DNA of 64,000 bases, from contig NW_026947486.1 in NCBI RefSeq assembly GCF_034190915.1, positions 24,706,844 to 24,770,843 of the forward strand. The letters are read 5' to 3'. Of this stretch, positions 20,535-31,615 are shown piece by piece (position 1 is the first letter of the stretch; each line of letters begins with the position of its first letter). Position numbers and translations under genes: made by a program. The notes beneath the pieces were generated by a model, which ran no database searches, was not told the DNA's origin, and worked only from the letters and a program-made list of their open reading frames with translations. The stretch comes from Cavia porcellus (lineage: Eukaryota > Chordata > Mammalia > Rodentia > Caviidae).

Positions 20535-21625
20535 AGAGAAATGAATTAGATATTTCAAATAGAAGGAAATATAAAAATACCTGCACTACTTTCACAGAGA
20601 TTCAAGGTGATAGTGCATCCATTAAAAGAACAGGATCCCATAATAAAGAGAGAGCATCAATGAACAGTTGAAAATTTAAAATGTGATTGCTAAATAAAAA
20701 TAACTATAACCAAAAGGTTGAAAGATAAAACTTTCTCCCAAGAAGTGAACGAAAACAAAGAAAGACAGAGTGAAAGACAACAACAGAGGGAAGTGGAAAG
20801 GTTAGAGGAAAAGAGAGAGGGAAAAAGAGAGTGGAAAACAGGACAGCATGAATAAAAACTTAGAAAAGACAAATGCAGGAGTACTAACATCTAGCTTTAA
20901 GTTCTAGAAGAAAACAGAAAATGAGGAAGAATCTATAAAAGAAATAATAGAATTTCCCAGCATTCTAAGAACTTCAAAATGAAGGAATATAACAGATGAT
21001 GGTCACAATGAATGAAAAAAAACCCAAACCTGAACAAATAATTAAGACATTTTAAAACACACAAAAATTCTAAAAAATAACAGGAAAAGGAGTGGATGAA
21101 AAGGTATTTTTTACCGTTGTTCACACCAAGTATACCTACAATCCCTGAATATTACATGAAAACATGATTTTGAAAGGTGGAGATAGTAGTAATCCAGTTA
21201 GGAAATGATAGCAAAGGAGTGACATGGTGGTAAGTTTCCTGAATTCGTTTTTCACCTAACATATCCCAGATTTAGAGTCAGAGAAGCCATCAACTCAATG
21301 ATTAACTGCATTATCTCGAACAAAATACCACCCAATAAAATTGTGTCATTCCCCTACACCAGCACAGGTCAAGAAGGCAGTCAAGACTTCCATTCTCACT
21401 GAGTGTGATGGATCACTTCTCTCCTGCTGAGTGGTGTCCCAGAAAGGTTGCATGGACAGTCAGAACTCCCACCTCCAATAACAGTAACCAGGAAATCCTC
21501 CCCTCTATAGTATCAATGGACATTAAGTGGAGAACCTAGATTCTCAAACTACCTGGCACTAATGAGGACGTGTCTCCTTTTTCACTGCTAGAGTGATGCC
21601 TGAGCAAGGAAACTAAAGCAACATT
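20535..21625 (+). repeat. ancient HAL1/L1M fragments
   Basis: 20930-21090 (GAATTTCCCAGCATTCTAAG, CAATGAATGAAAAAAAACCC) resembles ancient L1M/HAL1 ORF1. 21360-21625 (AGAACTCCCACCTCC.., ACATTAAGTGGAGAACC, GTGATGCCTGAGCAAGG) resembles the leader of another such element, whose ORF1 continues after the L1-B insertion. Calls are from memory of the family. Confidence 0.5.
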
Positions 21626-23130
21626 TAAATAAGATCCATTTATTTATAAATATCTCAATGTGATCATTCTTTATGGCTGAGTAGTACTCCATTGTATAAA
21701 AATGCCACAACTTTTTTATCCATTTCTCAGTTGATGGACACTTAGACTGTTTCCAAGATCCGGTTATTACAAATTGTGCTGCTATAGACATAGGTGCACA
21801 TATATGACTGTCGTACAGTGCTTTTAGTTCTTCTGAAAATATGCCTAGAAGTGGAATAGCTGGGTTGAATGGGACTTTCAATCCCAGCTTTTTGAGAAAT
21901 CTCCAGACTGATCTCCACAGTGGTTGCATTAGTCTACACTCCCACCAACAGTTCAAAAGAGTTCCTTTTTCTCCACAGGATTGCAGCATTTGTTATTGAT
22001 AGTTTTCTTGATCCTGGCCATTCATTCTGGAGTGAGATGGAATCTCAGTGTGATTTTAATTTGCATTTCCCGAATGACCAATGATGATGAATATTTTTTC
22101 ATGTATTTATTTGATATTTGTATTTCTTCATGTGAGAACTGTGTATTCATTTCAGATGCCCATTTTTGGATTGGGTCTTTGAATTTCGGGGATCTGATTT
22201 TTTTTTTAATTCTTTAAACGTTTTAGAGAGACCTTTAATTCTTTATATGTTTTAAAAGACCTTTGTCTGAGGGACAGTTCACTTAAGAATTTTTCCCAGT
22301 TTGTGGGTTTTCTTTTCACTATGTTGGAGACATGCAGAAACTTTTTAATAAGACGTGATCCCAGTTATTCATTCTGGGAAGTATTTCCTTGAGGTTTGAC
22401 TCCTGTTCATGAATTCTTTACCTACTCCTGTGTCTTCAAGATTTCTACCTACTTTGTCTTGCAACAGATTTAGTGTTTCTGTTTTAATATTCAGATCTTT
22501 GATCCATTTAGATTTTAGTTTAGTACATGGTGATAGGCATGGGACTAGTTTTAGTTTTTGGCATATGGAGAGCCAGTTTTTCCAACACTATTTATTAAAG
22601 AGATTTTTCTTCTTCCAGTGAATATGTTTGGCCCCTTTATCAAAGATGAAGTGGTTGAGTGTGTTTTATTTGTGGCTGTATCTTCTAATCTATTCCATTT
22701 ATTTTCAGCTCTGTTTTTTGTTCCAGTACCATTTTGATTTTATTACAGTAGCTTTGTAGTATAATTTCAAGTCAGGGATGGTGATGCCTCCTGCCTTGCC
22801 TTTGCTGCATAGAATTACCTCTGCTATTCTAGATCTCTTCTGGTTCCAGATGAATTTTAAGAGCAATTTCTCTAGATCTATGAGGTATGTTGTTGGTATT
22901 TTCATTGGGATTGCATGGAATCTGTATAACAGTTTTGGGTGAATGGCCATTTTCACAATATTTATTCTTCGTATCCATGAACAAGGGATGTCTTTCCATT
23001 TTCTGAGATCCTCTTTGATTTCTTTTTCAGTGTATTATAATTTTACCTGTATAGATCTTTTACTTCTTTCATGAGATTAACTCTTAAGTATTTCATTTTT
23101 CTGGATTCTAGTGTGAAGGCTGTGGCTTTG
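21588..23130 (-). pseudogene. L1-B ORF2p C-terminal part (inverted)
   Basis: Minus-strand blocks 22705-22956 ([33 protein letters not shown]) and 21588-21989 ([49 protein letters not shown]) are the ORF2p C-terminal region with the Cys-rich segment. Stops and frameshifts separate the blocks, and the endonuclease and RT catalytic core are absent. Confidence 0.85.
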
Positions 23131-23790
23131 GATGCAACTTGAGACCATACTCATAAGCTAAATAAATCACACTCACATGTATAAACACCATATAGTCTCC
23201 CTAGTATAAGAAATGGTAAGAGTACGTAAGATTTTATGGTAATCATGATTCCCCATTACATCGCTCTGAAGCCTTATAATGATTTCATTCATTAGTTGGA
23301 ATGGTTTTGTCCTGGTTTGTTTGATTTATTATCTGATGGTATGAACAGCTATTTTGAAGAAAACAAGACATTACAATAGCCAGGGCTGATTTAATATCAC
23401 CTTACTTTGAAGTCCTACCATGCTTTTGTTCTGTTTCCATTGGTTCTATCATGTTTATCTTAGCAGATTTTAATATGTGCGATAGCATAAACAGATTTTT
23501 TATGGATAATGAGTTAGTATAGTAGCCATTGTTCGTTTTCTTTTATTTGGTTCTGAATGCCCTGTAATACTCTCATTTTCTTGAATGGTTTTATACTATT
23601 TTTTTATGTTTGATACTATTATATGTGAAGGTGTGCTCAACTATTTCAAAGAAAGAGACATTATGGTAGCTACTGTTAATATTGGGTTGTCTTGTGGTGA
23701 AATACTCTGTTGCTTACATTGCTCTGTTCTGATCTGCTTTGTTATGTCTTCTTTTGTCTTAATCACTTGAAAATAAAAAAAATTAAAAAT
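21626..23790. mobile_element. L1-B with 5' inversion (twin priming)
   Basis: The left part (21626 to about 23130) is antisense L1 ORF2 and the right part (about 23131-23790) is sense-strand L1 3'UTR ending GAAAATAAAAAAAATT. The inverted part ends at the GATATTTATAAATAAATGG point of ORF2, and the sense part starts at the very next homologous base (CAACTTGAGACCATACTC). That is the pattern of one L1 insertion inverted during target-primed reverse transcription. It lies in an ancient HAL1/L1M copy; I could not resolve its TSD. Confidence 0.88.
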
Positions 23791-23799
23791 AAATAAATA

Positions 23800-24533
23800 A
23801 TATTTAGCACTTCACAACACAATACCTTAAAGTTAGAAATCACTTGTCATACCAAGAATCAAGAAATTGCAACTGGAATGAGAAAAGTCTCTCAACAGAT
23901 GCCAATACTGAGATGACTGAGATACTGAAATGATCCAAGAGTTTTCAAGGAGGCATTATAAAACTGCCTCAATAGTTAGGAACATGTTTAAAACAAATGA
24001 AAAAGTAGAAACTGTCAGCAAAGAAATGAAAGATACCAAGAAGGACCATATGGAAAATTTTGAACTGAAAAATATAAAAATCTAAAATAAAATAAAAACC
24101 TCAGGGAGCTGGGCATTGGTGGTGCATGCTTATAATACTAGCACTTTCAAAGCCTGTGGCAGGAGGATTACAAGTTCAAGCTTAGCCTGGGCAACTTAGT
24201 GAGGTCCTATCTCAAAAAATTAAAAAAGGACTAAGTATATAGCTCATGTTGAAGGCCTGGGCTTAATTCCCAGTACCACCAAACACAAAAATAGCCTCAA
24301 TGGATGAGCTAACAGCAAAATGGAGAGCACAAGGAAAGAATCAGTTAACTTGAAGATTGAACAAGAGAAATTACCTAGTCTGGAAAAAATGAAAACAGTC
24401 TCAGGGACCTGTGAAAATACAAAAGACTAAACAGATGTGTGTCCTTGGGGTCCTGAAAGGAGAGTAGAAAAATGGATGGGAAATTTATGTATAAAGCAGT
24501 GAGACCTATACTTACAATCAATTTCTTACCATT
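23800..24533 (+). repeat. ancient HAL1/L1M ORF1 relic
   Basis: AATAGCCTCAATGGATGAGC, GGAAAGAATCAGTTAACTTG, GAGAAATTACCTAGTCTGG and GTCTCAGGGACCTGTG match ancient L1M ORF1 as I know it. A SINE (24112-24290) and element K interrupt it. It continues at 25198-25246 and again at 50507, beyond the nested insertions. Confidence 0.65.
24112..24290 (+). mobile_element. composite B1+ID SINE
   Basis: B1-like left part (GGCATTGGTGGTGCATGC, GTGGCAGGAGGATTACAAG, GAGGTCCTATCTC) and a decayed ID right part (AGTATATAGCTCATG, TTAATTCCCAGTACCACC). Confidence 0.8.
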
Positions 24534-24547
24534 AAAACTGGATGCTA

Positions 24548-25197
24548 TGACTGCAGCCCTTCCAGGGGGAGAACCACCAGTGTCTCCTGAGATCCACACC
24601 ATGTTGGAACTTTGGACACTGGGAAACCAAGCAAGCAGCTCGCCTCCCTGATAAGTGGCTGCGGTGTGGCATATTGTGGCCCTTTCAGGGAGAGAACCAC
24701 CAGTGTCTCCTGAGATCTGCACCATGTTGGAGCTTAGAATGCTGGGAAACCAAGCAACCAGCCTGCCTCCCTGCTAAGCAATAGTGAATGTACTAGGTGC
24801 ATGGCCTAGAATCAAACATCTCACTGCCCCTTTCCCCTCCTTAGCAAATGAGAATCAGAAATCTGAGCATCTTTTGGGAGGTTGACCATAGCAAATAAGG
24901 GGAATTTACTTCTACCACCTCTTTGAAGGTAAATATTTTTATTACTGTTTTGCTCTATTCTGATTAATGGTACTGCTCTATTCAATATTTTGCTTTGATA
25001 AGTTCTATAATGTTCTGTATTACATTTTATTTTGATATATGTGATTGAAAGAACAACTATTGTAAAGATAACAAAATATACTGTGATACGTATTGCTGTT
25101 ATCCCAGTAACCTGCTGTGAAGTTCTGTACCAATTTCACTACACTGTCTCAGTTGGCTATATTCTGTCTTGTTCTGTTGTATTTCACTACTTTCAAA
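24548..25197 (+). mobile_element. element K: monomer leader joined to L1-type 3'UTR, no ORF
   Basis: 650 bp bounded by a perfect 14-bp TSD AAAACTGGATGCTA (24534-24547, 25198-25211). The left part has two ~122-bp tandem monomers (starts near 24553 and 24676, each with GAGAACCACCAGTGTCTCCTGAGATC). The right part (about 24950-25190) is T-rich and resembles the tandem units of the L1 3'UTR. No ORF1 or ORF2 sequence is present. Either a very internally deleted L1 or a small non-autonomous family; I do not know a name for it. Confidence 0.7.
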
Positions 25198-25246
25198 AAA
25201 ACTGGATGCTACAAATAAATGGAACAATGCCTTCAAAGTTATATGG

Positions 25247-26260
25247 GAAGTAGACTTCGGGCAAGATGGCAGAGTAGTAAGCGGCAGAGAAAACAGCTTC
25301 ACTGAGAAACACTATCTAGACACAGGAATATACATACCATCATGAGGAAGACAAGAAGAAATGAAGTGGGTCCCTTGACCCATGAAGAATCTGAAGTCTG
25401 AATTGAAGTACACAGAGAGAGTAAAAAGAAAAACTTCAGTGAAGAAGGTGGTAGCTGGTGGCACCTTCACCCAGAGCCAGTCTCACTGTGTGAGGGGAGC
25501 TGTTAGAACCTGGGGACATATGCTCACAGCAACGGTGGTGGCTGGCAACCCTGGAGGCCTCTGCAGAGAGGCTTGTTGGTGGAGGGGAGCAGCAACATGG
25601 AAGACTATGCTGGCTGGTGGGGAGTGCAGAGGACTTGGTCCTCCAGCAGGAGGGAGCCTTTGGCCAGGAGCCATTTTGGAGTCGGGCCTGATAAGCCCAG
25701 AACCAGAACTGCTGCTGGTTTCCTCTAGCAGCTCCTAGCTAGGCGCAGACCCATGGAAATTGATTGGACTGCAACAAGCCCAGTGAGTCTGGTCTTGAGG
25801 CAGGCCTGCTAAGGTTGTTTGCTACTCATCATCAAGCAACTCCTGACTTTGGGGATATAGTCCATGATTTGGGACACTGTCACCACAGGTTGTCTACTAG
25901 TAAATCCAGACACAATTCTGGAAGTGGACTACTTTGTTGCTGTTGTTGTTTTTGTTTTTCTTTTCTTCTTTCCTTGTTTGTTTGCTTATTCAGTTTGTTT
26001 TTATTTCTCTTTCTCTCTTATTGTTTTATTTTTGAGTGTGAGTGTGGTTCCTAACATCCTTGTGGATATGGTTTTGTTCTGTTCTACCTTTTATTTCTTC
26101 CAGTTCTCTTTTCCTTCAGTCTTCTACATCATTTTCCTCAAGTTGGTGGGATCCATCTTTGTCCTCCAACCTACTTGTAGTCTCTTTCTCTTTTTCCACT
26201 TTTCTATTTTCTCTTTAATTCATTTTGAATCTTAACCCTTGAAGACAGAATTGATATATT
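25247..26260 (+). promoter_or_regulatory. L1-D 5'UTR
   Basis: Starts right after the left TSD with AAGATGGCAGAGTAG, continues through a GC-rich part (25440-25740) and a pyrimidine-rich part (25920-26220) before ORF1. No reading frame with L1 protein motifs occurs here. Confidence 0.65.
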
Positions 26261-27233
26261 ACAGACTTATATATTGTATATAATTGTTTTGCATTCTATT
26301 GAAAAGATATGGGAAGACATTTAAACAAGACACAACCTCAGAAACCCAGTTCACCAACAGGAAAATGAAGGGGCAATGAGGTTGAAAAATCTGAAAGCAC
26401 CCTACCAGGGCTCTCTGAAGTAAAAAAGAAAATGGGGTCTCGGAAGATGGTGGATCAATAAGTAGCAAGATAGGGAACCTCTCTAGAGAAACAGCTCAGA
26501 CGCTGAAATTTACCACCATGGAGAAGACCAGATGAAAAGAAAGGAATTCTCATGACCAAGGAAGAAACTAAGGGGGAAAAAAGAAATAAAAGAAAAACGT
26601 GGACACAAGGCTTGAGCCAGACACACCATGAACAGAGGCAGTCTGACTTACAGTCATAGCACTCTCACCAGACCTGGTCAGCTTTGTGGTCGCAGTGCTT
26701 TCCCTGCTGAAGCCGCAGTGATATTGAAGTCAGGGCTTGGCCAGCCCAATGGAAAACAGAGCCAGCATGGAGACCTGCACTAACCTGAGGTGAGTGCTCA
26801 GAATTTGACCCTCCCAGGAGGGGGGGGGGGTGATTAACCAACTTTACAACATATTGGAATTGGGCAGGATGGGCCTGAACAAGGAATGGCAGTGATTTCA
26901 GGTGGCTTCTCCTTGCCCAGAGCAGATTGGTGGTATTTGCTTGAGCTGGGTCACACCCCTGGCCAGGACCCAATAGCCAGGGATAAAATTATTCCTGAAG
27001 TTGTCCTGAACTGATTGCATGCACGCAGCACACACTAGAGTGATGAAGGCCCCCACTGGTTGACTGGCTTGGAAGGGAGGGGCCAGTGTACACTGCCTCT
27101 GCTTGCATCTCAGTGACCAACAGCAAACTGGCAAGGGCAGAAATCCCTAGACAGCGCACTTCAGAAGAACCACAATCAATATGGAAAGGGGCTTGGACCT
27201 CCACCATACACCTGTATGGAAGAAACCACAAAC

Positions 27234-28262
27234 ATGACAAGAGAGAAAAATAAGAAAAAGCCTCCAGCCCCCAACCCAGGGAAAATGAGTCCTGGAGAGG
27301 TAAATACAGAAGAGATTTAGGGCAACAAACATGCAAGATTGGACACGGCACAATCTGACATAAAGAAATATCTTCATGACATTATAGACAAACTCAAAAC
27401 TGAAATTCTAATACAAGTAAAGCAAGATGTAAGAAGATTATTAAAAGAAATGCTAAACACCTCTCAAGAAGACACAGATGGAAGAAAAGAGGAACACAGG
27501 AAGAGGAGAGAAACTTTCTATGAAGAATATAAAAAAACCCTAGAATACATGAAACAGATTCAAAGAGATTACCAGGAAATTAAAAACTCCATTGAAATCT
27601 GGCAAAATTGCCTGAAGGAAATTAGGGATAGTTTAACAAAACTTGAAGATAGGTTTGCAATGTGTGATCGCAAAAGGAAAGATCTCTTAAAAATAACAAG
27701 GAAACAGGCAATAACAATACAAAGGCTAGAAGGTGACAAGATGATCTATTATTTAAGAATAAAAATGTCAGTGAAGAAGCAGGGGTAAACACAAAGGAAA
27801 AACAAAGGCTATTCACAGAAATAATTAAGGAAAGCTTCCCAAGGATAGGAAAAGGAAATTATATTCAGACATATGAGACATACAGAACTCCAGCCAGCTA
27901 CAATCAAAACAGATCTACACCAGACACATAATAAAGATCCCAGAAGTTCATCGCAAGAACAGAGAAAAGAAACAGATCACCTATAAAGGAAAACCCATCA
28001 AAATCATGAGAGACTTCTTGACACAAACCATCAAATCAAGAAGAGCTTGGAGTGAAGTATTCCAAGCCCTGAAAGAAAATAACCTCCAACCCAGATTGAT
28101 GTACCCTGAAAAACTGTCTCTCAAAATTAATGGAGAAACAAGATGATTCCATGAGAAAGAGGAAATGTGAGAGTTCATGACCATCAATCCAGTCCTACAA
28201 AAAGTACTGAAGGACATTCTAGAGAGAAGAGAAAAAACACACCAGGATTTCAGGCCTCCATG
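27234..28262 (+). pseudogene. element G ORF1p remnant
   Basis: L1-type nucleic-acid chaperone ORF starting MTREKNKKKPPAP. The first frame has a stop at 27318-27320 and reopens in the same frame from 27339 to 27788 (149 residues after the next Met) with a coiled coil (YMKQIQRDYQEIKNSIEIW.., KLEDRFAMCDRKRKDLLKI). A frameshift near 27785 breaks it. The RRM-like and C-terminal parts follow in other frames up to about 28262. It is the main coding content of this half-L1. Confidence 0.82.
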
Positions 28263-28599
28263 AACGGGGCAGACAGTGGAATGAAGGAGAAAATTAGAAA
28301 ACCAATGGCAGCAAAATAGCATAGCAGAAGTGAGGCAGAGAAGGTTGGCTATAATCTCTAACATAGATGGCCTTGATACACTAACAAAAAGAAACACAGG
28401 CAGAGTAGATCAGGAGATAGAGTCCATTGAGCTCCTCTGTATAGGAAATGTGATTAACCTGAAAGAGGGTTTACGGACTGAAAGTCAAATATGAGAAAAC
28501 AATGCTCTATGTGACAGGGAACCAGAGAGAAATAGGGGCAGCTCATCAAGCACCTGCAGATAGATTGGAAAGACCTGATACTTTTGTATAGTGGAGAAC

Positions 28600-30064
28600 T
28601 ACTCAGCTATATAAAGTGAAAACCTGGAGGCTTTTGTAGGTAAATGAATACAACTTAAGATCAAGCCCAGGGGCAAAAAGGTTCAGAACCACTTAGGTAA
28701 ATATCGGGTTGCCCCCTGCCTCAATCTAAAAACTAAAGGAGTTAGTGGCACCCAAAATGCACAGTGCACCCTGAGAAATGGAAAGGGGAGGAATTGTCTT
28801 AAAAAAGGAAGGCAGAAGACATTGCTAATAGTGTATCAGCATTTAAAATCCACATCATTCTCATCACTCTGTTTAGTCTGATTTTATTCTGTTCCAGTTT
28901 GTCTACTTATACTACATTTGAGGGCACAGACAGCTATGCCAAAAATAGCAGGATGTACTATGGTAACCATTCTTAATTTCCCATTAACTTAATCTGATGC
29001 CCTGTGTAACTTAGTCTTATTATGACTGATCTTATTTGAATTTGGTTTATTAGATCACTGTTTTATATTGATTGACTTTATTCAAAACTGATATGATTGA
29101 TAGTATCAAGTCTGAGAGTATGGGCAACTACACTGAAGATGGAAAGATTCACTAGGATACCCACTCCAATTTAAATATTACCAGCTTTTGAAGTATTATA
29201 ATGTCTCTATGTTTTGTTTTTATTAATATTGTTATGTACTGCTATGTTCAATTATATTATGTCTGATGATATAGATAATTCTCTTGAAGATAACAAGAGA
29301 TATCATAGTATCCATTGTAGATCACCTTGTATTGTGATTTTATATGTCTTTTTAATTTCGTGTCTTTCTAGGAATTTATTTTTTTTTCTTGCCTTGTTTT
29401 GTTTTTTCCTCTAATACAGAAAGATAGCTATATAAGTAGAGACTCATGCATGCATAGAACTAAGCAGTCTGTGGGAACTCATTATATAATGCATGATGAA
29501 ATGAACAACTACTTTGTGTGTTTTTTTTCTCTCTTTTTCATTTTTATCGGTACCAAGAATCGAACTCACTACTGCCTGCTTGCAAGGCAGGCGCTTATGC
29601 TACTGAGTTAATCCCCAGCTCCAAACAACTACTTTGAAGACAAAGAAACGTTACAGTACCCAGTGCTGATTCCATACCATCATGATGTGAAATCCAGCAA
29701 TACTATTATTCTTTGCCTGCTCTGTTTTGTTTAATTTCAACATATGTGAAAGTATGGACAGCTATTTTGAAGAGAATGAGAGACAGTATGACAGCCACTG
29801 TTGACTTCCTTATTGTCTCGTCTTGAAGACCTAGAATGCCTTCATCATCCTGTTCAGATCAGTTTTATACTATGTTGTTTTGTATGAATTCCTTGTATGT
29901 GAAGATATGGACAACTATTTGGAAGAAAACAAGAGACAATATGATAGATAGTAAAGATCTCCAGTTGTCTTGCTTAGAAATCTGTGTCTCTTACATTGTT
30001 TCCTTATGTTCTGTTTGGTTATGTTTAATTTTAGCCTTTTTAAAATAAAATTTTTAAAAATTTT
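28600..30064 (+). repeat. element G 3'UTR tandem units
   Basis: T-rich diverged units with TTTTGAAGTATTATAATG, GAAGACCTAGAATGCC and GAAATCTGTGTCTCTTAC starts and GGACAACTATTTGGAAGAAAAC-type ends, homologous to the units after L1-A ORF2. It ends at the short-form position. Confidence 0.7.
29517..29623 (-). mobile_element. ID-type SINE in element G 3'UTR
   Basis: Antisense ID (ATCGGTACCAAGAATCGAAC, CTTGCAAGGCAGGCGCTTATG) with a T-rich left end. TSD AACAACTACTTTG at 29504-29516 and 29624-29636. The same AACTACTTTG/AAGA motif was used by the SINE in L1-A. Confidence 0.92.
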
Positions 30065-31042
30065 TAAAAAGAAATTAAATGAGGCTCTGGAAAAAATGAA
30101 ACCAGAAATAATGTCTCAAATAACTACAAAGATTATCAAAATATATACCATGTTTAGTGATGTTAGAGCAGGCACAGACAAAAAAAATAAAGAAGCATAA
30201 GCAAATTATGGAAGCACAACATGGAAACAAATGGATTCCACAAAGCAGATTCAAACACATATCGAGGAGAATAAAAACCCCTCTGAAAGTATTTGAAGCT
30301 GATTAGGCCAATGTGAGGACAGCATCTCAGATATTAAAGATAGGACTGCAATTAGTGACCAGGAAAAGAAAGATTTTTCAAAATTAGCAAGGGAACATGA
30401 GAAATCAATCCTGCAGCTGCTAGATGAGACAAAGAAGAATATCTTAAGATGAATTAAAGTCAATGAACAAGCAGAAGATACCATAAATGACATTAAAAAC
30501 CTCTTCACAGACATTGTGACAAAAAACTTTCCTGGTAGAGAAAAAGAATTTGGCATACAAATAATGAGGCATATAGAACTCCAATTAGCAATAATCAAGG
30601 AAAATCTACAGACAGGCATATCATAGTCAAGATTCCAGAAATTCAACACAAGAATAGAATCTTAAAAGCTATTACAGAAAAGAAACAAATCATCTATAAA
30701 AGAAAGTCCATCAGAATCACAGCGACTTTTCACCACAAATTCTCAAGTCAAGGACAGCTAGGAGTGAAGTACTCCAAGTTGTAAAGGAAAACAACTTTCA
30801 ACACAGATTGATGTACACCACAAAATGTCTTTCAAAAATTGAGGGAGAAATAATGTACTTCATGACAAAGAACAGCATTACAAAATGTTCTGAAGGATAT
30901 TAAAGAATGGATATGAATCCCCAACATAAGGAGTCTACTAGGAAAGGCAAACAATTAGAGGGAAGGGAAAAACAAAAAAAGGGGCCAATAATAGGAAAAT
31001 AACATGACAAGGATAAATCAATACATGACAGTTTTAATCATT

Positions 31043-31615
31043 TTTTTGAAATTTAAATGGTGGAATTTCTTACATGAATTCATAAGCTACATCTTTTTTT
31101 TACTTTATTTGTTAATATTAAGAAGAAAGGTGAAACAAATTTTCACAACAAAATAATGAAAAAGTAACAATTGTTGATAAATTACACATCATTATCTTTA
31201 GTCACTCAAGTACAAAATATGGGCATAAAAATTTCCTCAATCAATATTAGCACAACCTTTCCTATTCAGTGAACTAAGTGACACTAATGGTATAACTAAC
31301 TTGCATTTTTTCTTTTCCCTTCTATCCTTTCTCTTTTCCCCTATCTTAGTTTCTTCTTTTTATTGAACAGTTTCCTCCCATTTCACAGTGACTACTGTAT
31401 ATTTTGAACCTTATGGTTGCACATATGTCACTGTGGTGTGATGTTTTTCAATCCACAGAAGGGGAATATCTGGGTTGAATGGGACCTCTAATCCTAATTT
31501 TTTGAGGAATCTCCACACTGATTTCCACAGTGTTTGTACTAGTCTACTCTCTAACCAACAGTTGTAAAGCATTTCTTTTTCCCTACAGACCCAGCAGCAT
31601 TTTTTATTGGTTGAT
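31043..31615 (-). repeat. possible 3'-transduced segment of L1-C (older L1 fragment)
   Basis: 31405-31615 is antisense, strongly diverged L1 ORF2 (GTCACTGTGGTGTGATG, GGGTTGAATGGGACCTC, CCAACAGTTG), and 31100-31400 resembles a purine-rich L1 3'UTR on the minus strand with AATAAAGTAAAAAAAAG. It lies inside the TSD pair that bounds L1-C but outside its canonical 3'UTR. Confidence 0.55.

Larger units (their letters stand above)
26432..30074 (+). mobile_element. half-L1 element G (HAL1-like)
   Basis: Inserted in L1-D ORF1, with a short TSD-like pair TAAAAAAGAAA at 26421-26431 and TAAAAAGAAA at about 30065-30074. Order: 5'UTR (26432-27233, start GAAGATGGTGGATCAATAAG), ORF1 (27234 to about 28262), a ~220-bp relic of the ORF2 start (28340-28560), a ~100-bp relic of the ORF2 end (28580-28680), then the tandem-unit 3'UTR (short form) ending AAAATAAAATTTTTAAAAA. 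About 3.5 kb of ORF2 is missing. It carries an ID SINE (29517-29623). Confidence 0.82.
26280..31000 (+). pseudogene. L1-D ORF1p remnant, split by element G
   Basis: Old ORF1 in two pieces: about 26300-26431 (..KAPYQGSLEVKK-type translation) and 30075 to about 30990 (LNEALEKMKPEIMSQITTK, then coiled coil, RRM-like and C-terminal parts with RLMYTTKCLSKI-like sequence near 30808). The two join in frame when the 3.6-kb half-L1 G is removed. Many stops. Confidence 0.75.

Noticed and set aside
21599..21625. 24-bp match with 20188-20212 as a TSD of a 1.4-kb insertion
   Set aside because: The sequence between them is composed of unrelated old repeats; the match is better explained by two copies of the same ancient HAL1/L1M leader.
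24375..24725. Minus-strand frame with an internally repeated peptide
   Set aside because: The peptide repeat only reflects the two ~122-bp DNA monomers of element K.
25382..25738. 118-residue plus-strand frame with Gly-rich C terminus
   Set aside because: Located in L1-D 5'UTR; no similarity to ORF1 and no upstream signals.
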